A DNA stretch of 64,000 nucleotides from Pohlia nutans (Eukaryota > Streptophyta > Bryopsida > Bryales > Mniaceae): contig CM040102.1 in assembly GCA_022496805.1 (NCBI GenBank), forward strand, positions 20,677,955 through 20,741,954, written 5' to 3'. The notes under the pieces were generated by a model. That model saw only the letters and a list, made by a program, of their open reading frames with translations, ran no database searches and was not told the origin of the DNA. The translations under genes were made by a program, and so were the position numbers. Numbering within the stretch: the first letter of the stretch is position 1; the number at the start of each line of letters is the position of its first letter. Positions 1-11,314 of the stretch are shown here, piece after piece.

Positions 1-293
1 TTCCCTCGGCGATTACGAACGTCAGGTTGCTCCGGTACTACTCTCCCACGATACTGCTGCTGCGGTTGCGGCTCCACCGGATCCCCTCCCTTGTGACGCA
101 GATACTCGCGCTCCAGCTCCCTCTCCGCCCGCTCGTGCTCCTCCATCGCCACGCGCTGCAGCCTCAGAAACTCCGCCCTGCGCACGTCGCTCGACCTCGC
201 ATTCTGCTGAAAACACACCCATAGCACTACCCCGATTGCCACTAGAGGTATCAACACTACCGCAGGTATGGACACTTCTAGAAGCTCCCACAT
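1..293 (-). CDS. Small N-terminally anchored membrane protein, partial at window edge
   Basis: A minus-strand reading frame starts at an ATG at 293-291 and stays open for 97 codons to the window edge, so the C-terminus is missing. The product begins MWELLEVSIPAVVLIPLVAI, a strong transmembrane segment over residues 8-27. A highly charged helical stretch (about residues 31-68, rich in Arg and Glu, coiled-coil-like) follows, then a Gln/Pro-rich tail. The GC-rich codon usage contrasts with the AT-rich surroundings and supports real coding. I do not recognise the family. The layout suggests a membrane-anchored protein with its charged part in the cytosol or stroma, but this is inference. DNA upstream (294-900) is moderately GC-rich and could hold the promoter and 5'UTR. 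Confidence 0.5.
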   Translation of the reverse strand, partial: MWELLEVSIPAVVLIPLVAIGVVLWVCFQQNARSSDVRRAEFLRLQRVAMEEHERAERELEREYLRHKGGDPVEPQPQQQYRGRVVPEQPDVRNRRG

Positions 294-1388
294 CGTTCAC
301 GCTCGTCAAACCCTCGCGCACCTTCAAACCCCTGAATCCAATTCGTAGATCAGCAAAATGACTGATTAGAAGCCGTCACACACACACAGTCTAACCTAAT
401 CAAGTGATTAGAAACTAATGCAACGTCATTAGAAGGACAGCATTGGACGGATCTCTAAGATTCGGGGGACCGCGCCCATTACGCACTCTGACACACTCTG
501 GTACGCTTTCAACAAACAGAGCTCTATCACGAACGAAATCCCACACACTTACTTGCCTGAATAATAACCACCGAAAGTAAGCGCTACAGCTCACCCTGCA
601 CGAACTTCGAGAAATTTTTGTGGGTCTCCAAAAAACCTACTAAGCAGCATATTCGAAACCAGTGAGGACGGCGTTTGTGCGGTGCTATCAACACCACGAT
701 TGAGGATGCTTGCGAGTTATAAGCTAGCGCGTTTGAATGGAATTGGGAGAATTGAGCTGAGCGAGGAGTGACGCTTGTTGCAACGGCTATGCGAAGAGCA
801 CGGAGCTGGAGCTGACCCTTCAACCGTCGCCTGCAATTGTCTGCGCCCAGATTCTTCCTGATTACTACTGCGGCTTTGGGTCTTGTGATGTTGCATGGCA
901 GATGATTCTACTGCATACAGTAGTAATTCTGACTCGGGAAGAATTCCACCGGGGCAGCGCTCGAAAAGCTTGCGAGATTCAGATCTGATTATGTTAGGGC
1001 CACTGTGGAGGAAGACGACGACGATGATGCTGCCCTACTACACTTGCTCTACTAGCATTTCCATTATTGGCTCAAAGTCGGCGTTTTTGAATTTCTGGTC
1101 ATTTTGGAAAGGTGCCGGTTTTGGTTGCAGTGTGGATTTTTTCACTGATCATGACCTTGGTATTCGTTTTTTCACGCTGCCTTAAGTTAGTTGGTATTAT
1201 TAGCTTCCGTTGTTACTAATCACTTTTCCCATTCCCATGGCTGTTGAGTGTACTTTCTATTCTCAACCTCCAAGGGGAATTAAGTAATCAAGGTAGAAGC
1301 ATCAGAGCCTGTTAGGGACCAATTCCTGTCACCTAAGCAAGGAGCTGTTTCAACTACATGAGTTCCCAATCAAAATTATAACAACCAT
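294..1388. other. No gene seen; probable promoter side of the gene at the left edge
   Basis: Only short uninformative open frames occur here. The first few hundred bases are moderately GC-rich and could carry the promoter and 5'UTR of the minus-strand gene starting at 293. I see no RNA gene or repeat. Confidence 0.3.
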
Positions 1389-1391
1389 TAA

Positions 1392-1923
1392 GAGCATCTG
1401 CACCGTTGCTCGCTAAAAGCGGCTCGCTAAACGGTGTTTCCAGGGCTCTTCATCACTCTTGAGACTCGGGAAATTCGCTCTCCCTCACCGGCACCCTGTG
1501 AAGCGGCCCTGGTGACTGCTGATCTGCCCGGATTCGGGGGTCTGACACGGCATCCCCTGCATTTCTGCTTCCGCAAAAAGCTTCGAAGCTCGTGTTGTCT
1601 CTCTCGCTTTCTTCCTTCCCCAGCCGTCGCCCGTTGACTCCGCGGATTCGAGAAGCGCCAGTGCGCCACAACTCGCCCACAGCCCAAAAATAAACAAGAA
1701 TGTAATCCAAAGCCTGAAAAGCCTCTCAATCTTTGTCGATATCTCCGTGGATTGGGCGCGCTAGAGAAAACGAGGGACTCCGGACGTTGGCGAGTCGAAG
1801 TCGATTTTTGGCGAGGCCGGGACGAACAAGGCAGTTCCCAGTGGCGCGGTGAGGGAGTTTTTCCTGCGCGGGCCCGCAAAAGAGCATCGCGGCCGCTTAC
1901 AGCGAGTCCCGGTGCGGATGCTC
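1392..1923. mobile_element. Tourist-like (PIF/Harbinger) MITE, 532 bp
   Basis: The element starts GAGCATCTGCACC and its other end, reverse-complemented, reads GAGCATCCGCACC. The terminal inverted repeats extend about 30 bp with mismatches. It is flanked by TAA on both sides (1389-1391 and 1924-1926), the 3-bp target duplication expected for PIF/Harbinger. The interior is GC-rich and holds several overlapping open frames on both strands, which I take as compositional rather than coding. Confidence 0.7.
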
Positions 1924-1931
1924 TAAGGTAG

Positions 1932-2136
1932 AGGGCTCCAAAACCAACAGGGTTCTAATTCCAACAAAATCTAGGTATCATAATCATCCTAGAACCTAAA
2001 TTTGGGTATATCATAGATATCTTATCATTTTAGTCAACATCCAATAAGAGTTTTATGATGTGCCTAAATTTGTGTTCTAAAATAAATGCATGGTTTAAAT
2101 TCTCTTGAAATTAGAACCCTGTTGGTTTTAAGCCCT
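1932..2136. mobile_element. Short TIR element (MITE), about 205 bp
   Basis: The ends form inverted repeats of about 28 bp around the core AAAACCAACAGGGTTCTAAT, with AGGGCT at each outer edge. No clear target duplication is visible. The right end overlaps the left end proposed for the next element (2132) by a few bases, so one of the two boundaries may be wrong. Confidence 0.5.
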
Positions 2137-3358
2137 AAAGGACCAAGTGTCCTAACTAGGACATTTAGAGAATCGGGTAGGTTCCGGTGAACACATTTTT
2201 AATCGAATTTTGAAGGAAATTTAATAGTAGATTCCCCAATGTGCCACGAAAATGGGGATTTTTTTTTTTTGAATTCCGACACCGTATGTGAAAGTTATGA
2301 GGGGAAATGTGTTTTTTTCGGGAGAAAGGGCAGCGGGGTAGTAGAGAAATAGTTGAATTTTAGGAGGGGGCAACAAGATGGGCGGTGTGTGGAAAATGGG
2401 GTGGACTGTGGGGGGCAGAAGACCACCCCGTTTCCCAAACTCATAAAAAAAATTTAAAATAATATTTAAAAAAATTAAATTAATTTTTTAAATAAAAATT
2501 ATTATTTTAAACTGAAATTAAAGTATTATTTTTAATTAAAAATATTATTTTAAACTGAAAAGTATTATTTTAAACTAAAAGTTCAATTTCATAATTAAAA
2601 ATATTATTTTAAAAATTTGAAAAATAAAATCATTTTAAAAAATAAAAAATAAAAAATAAAAATCGTCCAATGAGGGACTGCCACGTGGCAGTGTACCTTG
2701 AGAGTTAGTGGGGTCATGAACATTGGAATGGGTTGGCACTTCAATTCCCTTCCTCCACCCTTTATTTCCCCCCTAACCCCCAAAATTCTTAGAAAATGTG
2801 CTACCTGTCTTCTAAAACTTGGAGATTTATTTATTTTTCAAATTCTTTTTCGCCATTTTGTAGAGGGTGGAATGTACTTGTGTTTCACCGCTCGGATTTG
2901 TATTTTAAATAAAGAAAGTCGAAAATATTGCAATTCCAAAAACATATAGTCTTTTCTGAACTTTTAAACCCCAACAAGTGCAAGGTGTTATTCAACATCC
3001 TAAACATCTCCAAACGCAACGAAAATTGGTACACAACTAAGTAACATCATATAGAATGTGAAAGTGAAGTGCGACAAGTTTCGGTAGTGAGGTTTTTTTG
3101 ATGTAGTTGTGGTCAAACGCATCTAAAATTTTTGGGCATGTGTTTTTTTGGGGTGTTTTTTTCCATCAAACGCAATTATCTTGCAATCCGTGCGGTCAAA
3201 ATCAAAGAAATTTGTTGTGTATGTTTTTCAAATATTTTAGGACAAGATCTTACGGTTAGAAGGTTAAAAATAACATTCTTTTGGATTTTTTGCATGGGGG
3301 AGTAAAAATGGCAGCATTGGAGTGTTTTTGGAGGAAAAACACTCCGGTCCTTTAGGGG
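2132..3358. mobile_element. TTAA-flanked piggyBac-like non-autonomous element (copy I), about 1.2 kb
   Basis: TTAA lies at 2128-2131 and at 3359-3362. The left end reads GCCCTAAAGGACCAAGTG and the right end, reverse-complemented, CCCCTAAAGGACCGGAGTG. A 6-bp hairpin (TGTCCT at 2148-2153 with AGGACA at 2158-2163) sits just inside the left end. The interior includes a very AT-rich block at about 2450-2660 and no coding sequence. The first base of the two ends differs and the left end abuts another MITE, so this copy is less certain than the others in the family. Confidence 0.45.
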
Positions 3359-3365
3359 TTAAAGT

Positions 3366-3575
3366 TAGTTGTAGCAAGAGTTTGGTGATCAATTATGAAT
3401 GCCTAATTAGTAAACTGACTGGACCCAAAATGGACAGACAAGTATTAGTTCCTCTACTAGGTTTATGCAGATTAAGTTTGAAAATTTAGAACAAAATCAT
3501 ACATTGTGACAAAATTAATTAAAAATTGGCTTGGTTATTAAACTCAAACTTTTATTTGCTACATTTTTTATCGTT
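3366..3575 (+). repeat. Dispersed repeat, copy 1 (inverted copy at 41575-41790)
   Basis: This stretch matches the reverse complement of 41575-41790 with moderate divergence, including a shared run around TTTAGAACAAAATCATACAT. Both copies lie directly beside TTAA-flanked elements. No coding potential is seen, and the rest of the interval up to 3877 holds nothing I recognise. Confidence 0.55.
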
Positions 3576-3877
3576 GAAAACCATCGCTCTAAATAGGTTG
3601 AAATCTTTAAATTGACAAGTCTTGGTGCTCTGCCTTAGGTAATATCGAGGGTAATATTCAGTGGGAGAATCGTTATGGATTATAATCGGGACCCCGATTG
3701 TGATTGGCATAGTAAGGAATCATATCCATTTTTTTTCCATCATATGTGTCTTGATTTGGAGACATATTGAAGTCAAGAGACTAATAGGATGTACAAGTGA
3801 GAAGTCATTTTGTGACTAATTCATGCCTACCATTTTGAAGTTGGAGCTTCCCAAACATGTCTTAATAGAGATCATCA

Positions 3878-4238
3878 CGCAATTCGCTATTTATGCACTT
3901 GGTCAAGTGCGTTCATTTCATGAGCAAATCTTGCTTAAAATTTTTTGTGTAAAAATTTCTCTAAAAAACAACCATTTTTGTCGTTCTACAATTACTTTCA
4001 TTGTAAACAAACAATTATTTAATTTAATTTTTATTCTTATCTTTATCTTTTATCTTTATCTTTTATTTTATTTTTTCTTTTATCTTTTCTTTATCTTGTT
4101 TCATTTATCTTATTTCTTTCTTGTCTTCAATTTATTTTCCTTCTTGTCTTCCTTCTTGTCTTCTTCTTTTTCTTCTATTTTTTTTCATTCCTCTTGTGGC
4201 AGCCGCAAATCCTTCGCCCGCACCAAAGACAAAAAAAG

Positions 4239-4269
<31 letters not shown>

Positions 4270-4414
4270 AAAACTTTTTTTTTTTTTTTTTTTTTGAGTT
4301 CGTCTTCTTTTTTGTTTGGGGCTCATGAACCCTGAAAATAGAAATTTAAAAAAATAAAAATTTAGGGTTCAGCCGCCGGCGGCTGAACCCTAAACGGCGG
4401 AGGATGCACCAGAG

Positions 4415-4452
<38 letters not shown>

Positions 4453-4470
4453 TTTTTTTCTATTTTTAGT
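3878..4470 (+). repeat. Dispersed repeat starting GCAATTC, copy 1, with pyrimidine-rich and homopolymer tracts
   Basis: The segment begins GCAATTCGCTATTTATGCAC. It is nearly identical for about 260 bp to 63739-64000 and more distantly related to 34182-34600. All three copies run from the same starting point into a long TTTATC/TTCTT pyrimidine-rich tract. This copy continues into long A and T homopolymers (4230-4296 and 4420-4460). Open frames inside are low-complexity Phe/Leu/Lys runs and are not genes. The sharp shared start suggests the terminus of a transposable element whose class I cannot tell. Confidence 0.55.
4361..4394. repeat. Perfect 34-bp palindrome containing TTTAGGG
   Basis: The two 17-bp halves (4361-4377 and 4378-4394) are exact reverse complements with no loop. 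The outer ends read TTTAGGG and CCCTAAA, the plant telomere unit, around a GC-rich core. It lies inside the dispersed repeat, between long homopolymers. Confidence 0.85.
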
Positions 4471-5373
4471 CTGCTGTGGGCTATAGGGTGCGCGGCCGCG
4501 CACCCTTTGCCTCATTTTCTCCTCTCCTCCTCTCCTCCTCTCCCTCTCTCCCTCTCTCCCTCTTCTTCTCTTCCATCATGGACAATTGGAAAAGGAAAAT
4601 GCCAAAAATACAAAACGTACTATATTTCTTGAATTCTTTGATATTTTTAAGGTTTTATGCGAAATGGATTACAACCTCCAAAACAAAAAAAAATCTAAAA
4701 TTTTGAAAAAAAACATTGAGTCTTTCGTCTTCGTTTTGCAAGAAGTTTAATAGTACTTGAAACACAAAATAACTATTAAAAAAATACGTTTTGAACTTTC
4801 ATTTTATGATACAAAATGGCCACATATCAATGTAATTGGCCGTGTTCAAAAATTGGGAATTGTTTGTTGTTCAAAGAGGATTTAAATCCTAAAGGACCAA
4901 AAACTACTCAATTTTGGCCTCCTATATTTTTAGCAGTTTTGAGTAGCTCCTATGTTAACTTCTTTTTGTTCAAATTTATTTCTTTTTTGACCAGCACATG
5001 CAATGTTCTTTATTTATTTCAATGATGTAAATTGCGGTCCCAATAAAGTTATATTTTTTACAATATCATTATTTGAATTAATGAGTTTGATATACACTAT
5101 CTCTCATGAGTAGTTTCACACTTCAAAATTCGTCATAACTAATAACTAATTGACAGTTTAAAATCTTCAATTTTTTTTTTGAATATGCTGTAGTGTGTGT
5201 AGGATAATTTATGACATACATTCGGTTTCAATTTTTTCCAATAACATTAGGATTTTTTATTTATTGAATCAAACTTTGATGCAATTTATTATTATTACCA
5301 TTGTCATGATTTTAGAACTTTGTTCATGGGAAGAATAGTCATTGTTTCTTGTCTAAAAATTTAATGGATTTTT
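4471..5373. other. No gene seen; AT-rich intergenic DNA
   Basis: A short CT-rich microsatellite occurs at about 4508-4572. The rest is AT-rich with short chance open frames. Confidence 0.5.
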
Positions 5374-5649
5374 CTTGGGGAGGTCACTATGTATTTAGTA
5401 TAATCATGTGCGTTAAAAGAGTTTTTTTAATGGGGGCTATCACATAAATGGAATATTCGAGGTATACTCTAGAAATATTCTAAGTACATTCTAAATATAT
5501 TCTTGAATTATTTCTTACTTGAATTGAAAGTGTCCTATATTACATATAAAATTTTATAATTAGATAGAAATTTTCCCTCCAATGAACAAAAAGGACCCTA
5601 TAGTTTACCTCACGCGGTTTTCTACTTTTTGCATAGTAACCTCTCCAAG
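5374..5649. mobile_element. MITE with CTTGGRGAGGTYACTATG ends, copy 1 (276 bp)
   Basis: The left end reads CTTGGGGAGGTCACTATG and the right end, reverse-complemented, CTTGGAGAGGTTACTATG. The interior matches 16542-16754 inside XCT intron 11 in the same orientation. The target duplication is unclear, so the superfamily is not assigned. Confidence 0.6.
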
Positions 5650-6744
5650 GGATATTTGAGCTCCATTGAGGAAGATCTTACTAAGTGAAATTTGGCCCGT
5701 TTTTTTTATTTAAACTAGGGCTTCGCTGCTCTTCGCATTACCAGTGACGATTGATATCTTATGATACATTGGAACATATATAGGGAGGAATTGGTATAAA
5801 TGATATTATATAATACATATAATAGTGGTATGTATATGTTTGTGTAGATAAGTATATTTTTTATTCAAAGATGGTTTATATATATTGTGCAAGTGATATT
5901 AGTATATATTAATCCATAATATTTTGTTTTGGAAATGGTATTATTTTTGATTGTGTGATGTAGTCTCTTAGATGTTGTCTCATATTAGAAATATTGTATA
6001 TTGATGTTTCAGGATATATTTTATATGCAATATCACTTGCATATGCTAATGCAAACACTCAACATGATGAATTGTTTGGTTGTTGCAAAACGTTTGCATA
6101 TTCATAGTGGAATGTTATAGAAGGCATGAGTTGTTAGAGTTTTTGATTTATGTCATGTGGTAACACACAATTTTGAGGTTTTTTGGAATCATATATTATG
6201 GCTTGGTAATGTATATTATTTGGTTGTATGAGAGTAAGTATCCAATGGTTTCCATTTATGAACAAATGTTGAAGACAATTTCTTGTGTATTTCGATCTTT
6301 TATGTAATGTGGCATAAGAATGTTCTTCATAACCTTGATGCTTTAGTTGATTTTCATACAATATTTGCATTCCTGCTCCCATGTGTTCATCACTTGAGCA
6401 TTCTGATGAATTGAGTGGTGTGAGCTCGTGATGTCATGTTAATTCAAATCTACTAATCCAATAGTTGCTGAGTAGTGTGATATCTTCAAATATTGGTAAT
6501 GCAATATTTGAAAATATTGGTGATTTAATTGTTTGGTGACAATTAATATTGGTGATTTAATTGTAGTGATTTAATTGTAGTGATTTAATATTGACACAAT
6601 CGCCAAAGCAGACTACATTCCTTCAGCTTTTGATTTTCTCATCTCACGTAGCTTCACAATAATCAAGGGAGGCTTCCATGGGAGAAAATCAGTCCAAGAA
6701 AGACAATCATGCTAGTCGTTCGTAAGCTTCTGAAATCAAAAAGA
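5650..6744. other. No gene seen; AT-rich intergenic DNA
   Basis: The region is AT-rich. The pattern TGATTTAATTGTAG repeats locally near 6530-6590. No conserved coding signal was found on either strand. Confidence 0.5.
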
Positions 6745-7225
6745 TGAGCTTCACAGTCAAACATCATTATTTTCTCTACTTTTATTTCTATGATATTCCA
6801 CGAGAAGATTTTATTTCTATCATTTCCTGTAATATAAACTACAACTGGATTCATCAGTATTTTAGGTGACCTGCTCGCTATTTCAATTTTGAAATTTTGC
6901 ATTAATTCTAAACAAGTCCAGAAATGAGGAAAGGGATAAATTAACTCAAAAGAATGAATAATCATCTACAATAGCGTTCAAACACGGGGTTCCAAATTCC
7001 GCTTTCTCTAGTTATGATGCCTTCCACTGTCAAAACAATGAGCTCCGTTATGTGATAAACTCTACAATTGGATGAATCAGTGTTTCAGATAACCGAATCA
7101 CTGTTGCAAATTTCTAATTTCTAATTCATTTAAACTAAAGTTTTAGAAATGAGCTAAGGGATAGATAAAACTAAATATCATCTACAGTACAATAGCGTTC
7201 CAAATTCCGCTATTTCTAACCTCAA
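6745..7225 (+). repeat. Diverged direct repeat, two units of about 250-290 bp
   Basis: The block around 6750-7010 recurs at about 7030-7220. Shared landmarks are a TCATCAGT/GAATCAGT motif, AGAAATGAG followed by AAGGGATA, TCATCTACA, and CAATAGCGTTC followed by CCAAATTCCGCT. The units have diverged, indicating an old tandem duplication. No coding sequence is apparent. Confidence 0.5.
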
Positions 7226-8417
7226 AAAGCATTATAAAAAAGACTTGGGATGCATTTGAATTGGACAATTGTATTACCATCTATTTGATCAAGGACGTAG
7301 AACGGACGCAACAAGTCCACAATGCCGAGCTGATTTTTCAGATGGCCATATTGGGCGTTTTACACTCTCAGGGGTTCACCAGATCCTGTCTCCCGAAACC
7401 CTAAAACTCCATTAATCCACCACACTATACAACCTAGAGCATGACCCTTGACATAATCAAAACCTTGATTAATCACTTCCTGCCATGAGAACGCTCAGAA
7501 ACACGTCACATTGAGAAAACTGGAAGTACTTGATCCCGTATTCACTCCATCATCAAAAACCCTAATTCGCAAAGACTACAATACATCCACATAAGTTCCA
7601 ATTGCGTAGATCTCCTTTAACTTTACGAATACCTCAATGAACCTCTCCCACTGCTAAAAACGGAAAACTGCACGTACATTGTCTAGCAGAAAAGGCACCA
7701 TCCGCCAGCAACAGTGCGCGATCCCGTTCCTGCGATTGCTGGAAACGTTCAGAGAATTTCACTACATCTTTCTAGACAGTAGCATATCATGACTACACCG
7801 AGATTCCAGAAATCTAAACCCTAGAGCACGGCTTTTGACACGATCGATACCCGGATTACAGAAACCCTAGTGCATTCGCGAAATTTTTCGAAAAACAAAA
7901 AAATCTTCTGAAACATCATTCCTCCATTTCCATTAAACGACGAAATCTCATTCTCGAACCTAAGAGCGAGAAGATGAGTGCCACACGGAAGCAGAATGGC
8001 AAAAAAAACGAGTACAGAAAAATGCTATGAGCAGGGGAAAAATGCTCATAATTGAACAATAGGACTCAGTAATATTAAAATCACACAACATCTCTCTGAC
8101 CGGAAGTGCCCAAACTCACTCCTTATAGAGCCACTCACGACCTCAATGACCATTGCATACGGTATACACCAAAAGCAGAAACGAGGTTAGCGTCCCTTGT
8201 CAAGTATAACATACGATTGTGATTCATGCAGTAACTGATATACAAGGCAATGAGGTTAGGTCTATTTTCCTTTTAAAACTACCAAAAAAATTGCCCAAAC
8301 TTCTATTCTCCATCTCGTTTCAACATCAAGCAGGGAAATGAAAAAACACATTCTGAACATGTGAAGGACACAAATGACTTGAAGGCATTAATCCTTAACT
8401 ACGTAATGAACCATTAC
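7226..8417. other. No gene resolved; promoter-like DNA with CCCTAA boxes
   Basis: Several AAACCCTA-type boxes occur near 7398, 7558, 7818 and 7863. Two diverged copies of a short block start at about 7432 and 7818 (around CTAGAGCA, GACA and AATC). I looked here for the missing downstream exons of the E2 gene at 8418-8951 and found none. Confidence 0.35.
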
Positions 8418-8951
8418 CATTTGCTTCAGGAACCTCCTTCAGAGCCAGAGCAGCAGCCTTGATAACGAAATGATTTAGTGAAATAGATATTCCATGCTTC
8501 TCTGCAAAACATCAAATCCAAATTTATAAAAACAAACATACTAATAGATCTGTTTCTGACACCATGATAAGTTGTTGATATTTTCGACAATGAAAGTGTA
8601 CATAGAGAAGGTGAAGATATCTGAAGCCACGTTAAAAGTAGAACAGAAAACACATATTGAGACATAAAATACATGATGATTTGCGTAAAATACCTTTCAG
8701 TTCTTTCCTGAACCGTAAGGTTGGATCCAAAATTGTGTCTGTCAACGGAGAAGAACGGGATTAGCAAAACCATAAATGCATCAACTATATTGCCGGAAGC
8801 TCGTGCGTTTGAGTTAAACTAAAATCCTGTTAGAAAACAGAGACAACAAGGGGATCGTTCCAAATGGACATCATAATTGAGCATTGATTTCTGACCTGAT
8901 TGGAGGTAGGCATGAGGTATGCCATTCATGAGGTAGCCTCTTTGCAAAAAT
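8418..8951 (-). pseudogene. Dihydrolipoamide acyltransferase (2-oxoacid dehydrogenase E2) gene fragment, three exons
   Basis: Three minus-strand exons (8951-8896, 8738-8694, 8501-8418) have GT-AG borders and fully compatible phases. The first ends with NGIPHAYLQS. The second reads TILDPTLRFRKELK, its first Asp being split across the intron. The third includes HFVIKAAALALKEVPEAN. These match the start of the E2 catalytic (acyltransferase) domain: the IPHAYL strand, the FRKEL helix and the segment that reads VNDFVIKAAALAL in intact enzymes. Intact E2s of the mitochondrial pyruvate dehydrogenase complex also carry lipoyl and E1/E3-binding domains upstream and the HxxxDG active site downstream, and I find neither here. 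I therefore call it a fragment, by duplication or transposon capture. A short inverted repeat (TCCTATTGTTCAAT) lies on either side at about 8056 and 9140. Confidence 0.6.
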
Positions 8952-9700
8952 CTGCAATAGCAAAAAGAAAGCATTACACCACACTATTACTGTCAGTCCC
9001 GTAGAGGAAGCCACGTCTTTTAATTTGAGCAAGCACTCCTCAACTGATTGTCATCCTCAAGAGATACTACGGACCTATATACCATGACTAAGCACCGTGA
9101 GAGAAGCACTCGAATATAAACCCTCCACATGACCAATCTGTCCTATTGTTCAATTTTCGGAGGTGAAAAATGCTATGAGCAGGAGAGAGAGGGAGGGAGA
9201 CAGTAAGTAAAAGAAGATACCGTGGTGGCCATGGTGCACGATGCGGATCATTGCGGGAGCGATGGAATGAGCAAGATGCACAACCGTGCAAGAGCACTCA
9301 CGGCAGTGGCAACGGATCGCTGTCAAACGCCGAAACACTCAAACGCCCGACCCGCATGAATCCGGAACGGTCACCTGAACTGCGATGAACAAGCCATGGC
9401 ACCTTGGAACGGTCCTCCAAACAGTCTGAAACAGTCTTGGTGACGAGACGAAATGGAACCGTCTTGGTGATGAAACGGAATTGTCATGACGACGAACCTA
9501 CCATCCAATGCATGCTAAACCAGCTCCGACTTTCGTCGTCACTGGAATTTTTCAATGCAATGACCCAAAAACTAAAAAGAAACCCGAAAAAAGTACAAAT
9601 ATCAAATACCCATGCTTTTGCACTTTTTCAAATTTTGTTTGGATTTTAGAGTTATCTGTAAAATTGAGCAAAAAAAAATCACCAGAGGAAAGACAAGGCA
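8952..9700. other. No gene resolved
   Basis: This lies upstream (minus strand) of the E2 fragment. A short ATG-initiated frame starts near 9230 on the minus strand, but nothing in it resembles lipoyl or targeting domains and I do not annotate it. Confidence 0.35.
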
Positions 9701-11130
9701 TGATTGTTTTGGCGCCAGTCTTTGGGTGTGCTTCCACATTTGTTTCGAACCCATCTTCTCTATCTCTGCCATTGGCTTTCTACCGTGGCACTCTCTGCCA
9801 TCCACTGTCCACCGTGGCATTCTCTGCCCAAGAATTTCCCGCCCTCCACGTTACCTTCTCTTAGCCAAGGGCCATCCCAATTCCACGTGGCATGTCAAAA
9901 GTCAACTTCAAGAACTAATCGGCTCTTAATTTATGAAAGGTAGTTCATTTTGGTTCCTTCATCCAAACGTTACGTCATCCATAAGTTGACATTGAGGGTT
10001 CAATATGGTGATTCGGAGTTTTTGAATGCATTTGTGAAGTGACGGCTATCTAAAACCATCCCTTCTCATGTACATCTTAATCAATTAGATATGGTATGAA
10101 TGACGGTTTTTGATTTGAAGAATAGAAGCATGAGAAATAATGGACTATGGTCAATGTGGTAGTAGTGAATAGGGGGTATTTGGGAGCGCAACTTCAACCT
10201 ACCTCGAGATGGTTCAAAGGGTCTCCGGTCGACCACTAAGACATTAGGCCTATAGTCCCACTGAATATCTTTCCACGCGAATGGACCATGTGGACATAAT
10301 GGAACTTTGTTTCATACGGTTTGTATGATCAAAGCACGAGTCTGCAAGTATGCGCGTTCGTAGTTACCAATCCAAGAGTCATCGAAATTGGAATCGAGAA
10401 CTTCCGGCGAAATCTCGATCTTGACACGCATGGCCCGAAGGGGCCCCACTTCAACACAGATGGATTCTCGAGTCTCCGCCGTTGCGTACAATTCGTAATC
10501 TAACCACGGTTTCTCATTTATTCTGGATTTCCACCAAAATCCCATAGCTGCATTACCAAAACCACCTAGTAAGAGCAAGACGCAACAAATCCTAATTCCG
10601 AACTGCACATCTCATTCCATGGGGTAGGAAAATTCGAATTTCTCCCCATCTCCCATCGATGACCTGTCATCCATAGAGAGTCGATTGGCTATTGAACCCG
10701 ACTCTCGACGTGTTGTATGGGAGTGGGGTGGCCCTCAGTCGAGAGAGGGTCACGTGGAGGGCGGGCGATTCTTGGGCAGAGAGCGCTACGGTAGATGGTG
10801 GATGATCCCTGTCTCTAAATCCCCCGGTGGTCTTCAATGTGGGGCATTCTTCATCCACCCCTGCTTTTTATGAAATTTCCATTTTTAGCACCTTCGGTGC
10901 TGTTTTTGGCAATTTGGGAATAAACAACCTAGGGTGACCAATTTGGGAATAAAAAACCATTGGAGGAGGGGGTTGTTTTTTACTAAACCGAATAAAAATA
11001 GGGGGCACTTTTGTCCCCATTCAAGACCACTGGAGAATCCGGTGGATGACAAAGAGTGCCACGGTGGAAGGCCGATGACAAAGAATGAAAATGAGAACCT
11101 TTAAAGAAATGTGGAAACCATATGGATCGC
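9700..11130. repeat. Imperfect long inverted repeat upstream of XCT
   Basis: Segments at about 9770-9870 recur inverted at about 10735-10800 (CTCTGCCCAAGAATTTCCCG against GCGGGCGATTCTTGGGCAGA). Parts of 9735-9800 recur inverted at about 11040-11120 (shared CCGTGGCACTCT). The arms are diverged and about 1 kb apart. A 98-codon minus-strand frame at 10312-10608 lies in the spacer but shows no family signature. The region ends just before the XCT promoter. Confidence 0.45.
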
Positions 11131-11250
11131 ACGCCCCGAGACCAGAACGGGCTCCATATGGCAGGCGCATTAACGTCCGGGGGATTTTAGAGTCGGGGTG
11201 AAGAATCGCACTTGTGCGCATGGTCATGGCAAAAGCTGCAGCTGCTTAAT

Positions 11251-11258
11251 TAGGGTTT
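11251..11258 (+). promoter_or_regulatory. Telo-box (TAGGGTTT) in the XCT promoter or 5'UTR
   Basis: TAGGGTTT, the complement of the plant telo-box AAACCCTA, lies 57 bp before the XCT start codon. Such boxes are common near the start sites of plant housekeeping genes for RNA and protein synthesis. The functional role here is inference. Confidence 0.4.
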
Positions 11259-11314
11259 CGTTTTCCGAGCAGGTTTTCTTTTATTGCCGAGTGGTTTAGT
11301 GCAGGTGTTGAGCC

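Noticed and set aside
1427..1879. GC-rich overlapping open frames
   Set aside because: All fall within a TAA-flanked MITE, and frames on both strands reflect GC content.
3823..4335. 170-codon plus-strand open frame
   Set aside because: Most of it translates a pyrimidine tract and A/T homopolymers, giving Phe/Leu and Lys runs.
4230..4460. Biological meaning of the long A and T homopolymers
   Set aside because: Their lengths are sensitive to sequencing and assembly error, so I draw no conclusion from them.
10312..10608. 98-codon minus-strand frame with a hydrophobic start resembling a signal peptide
   Set aside because: It lies in the spacer of a diverged inverted repeat and I see no family match or regulatory context, so coding is not supported.
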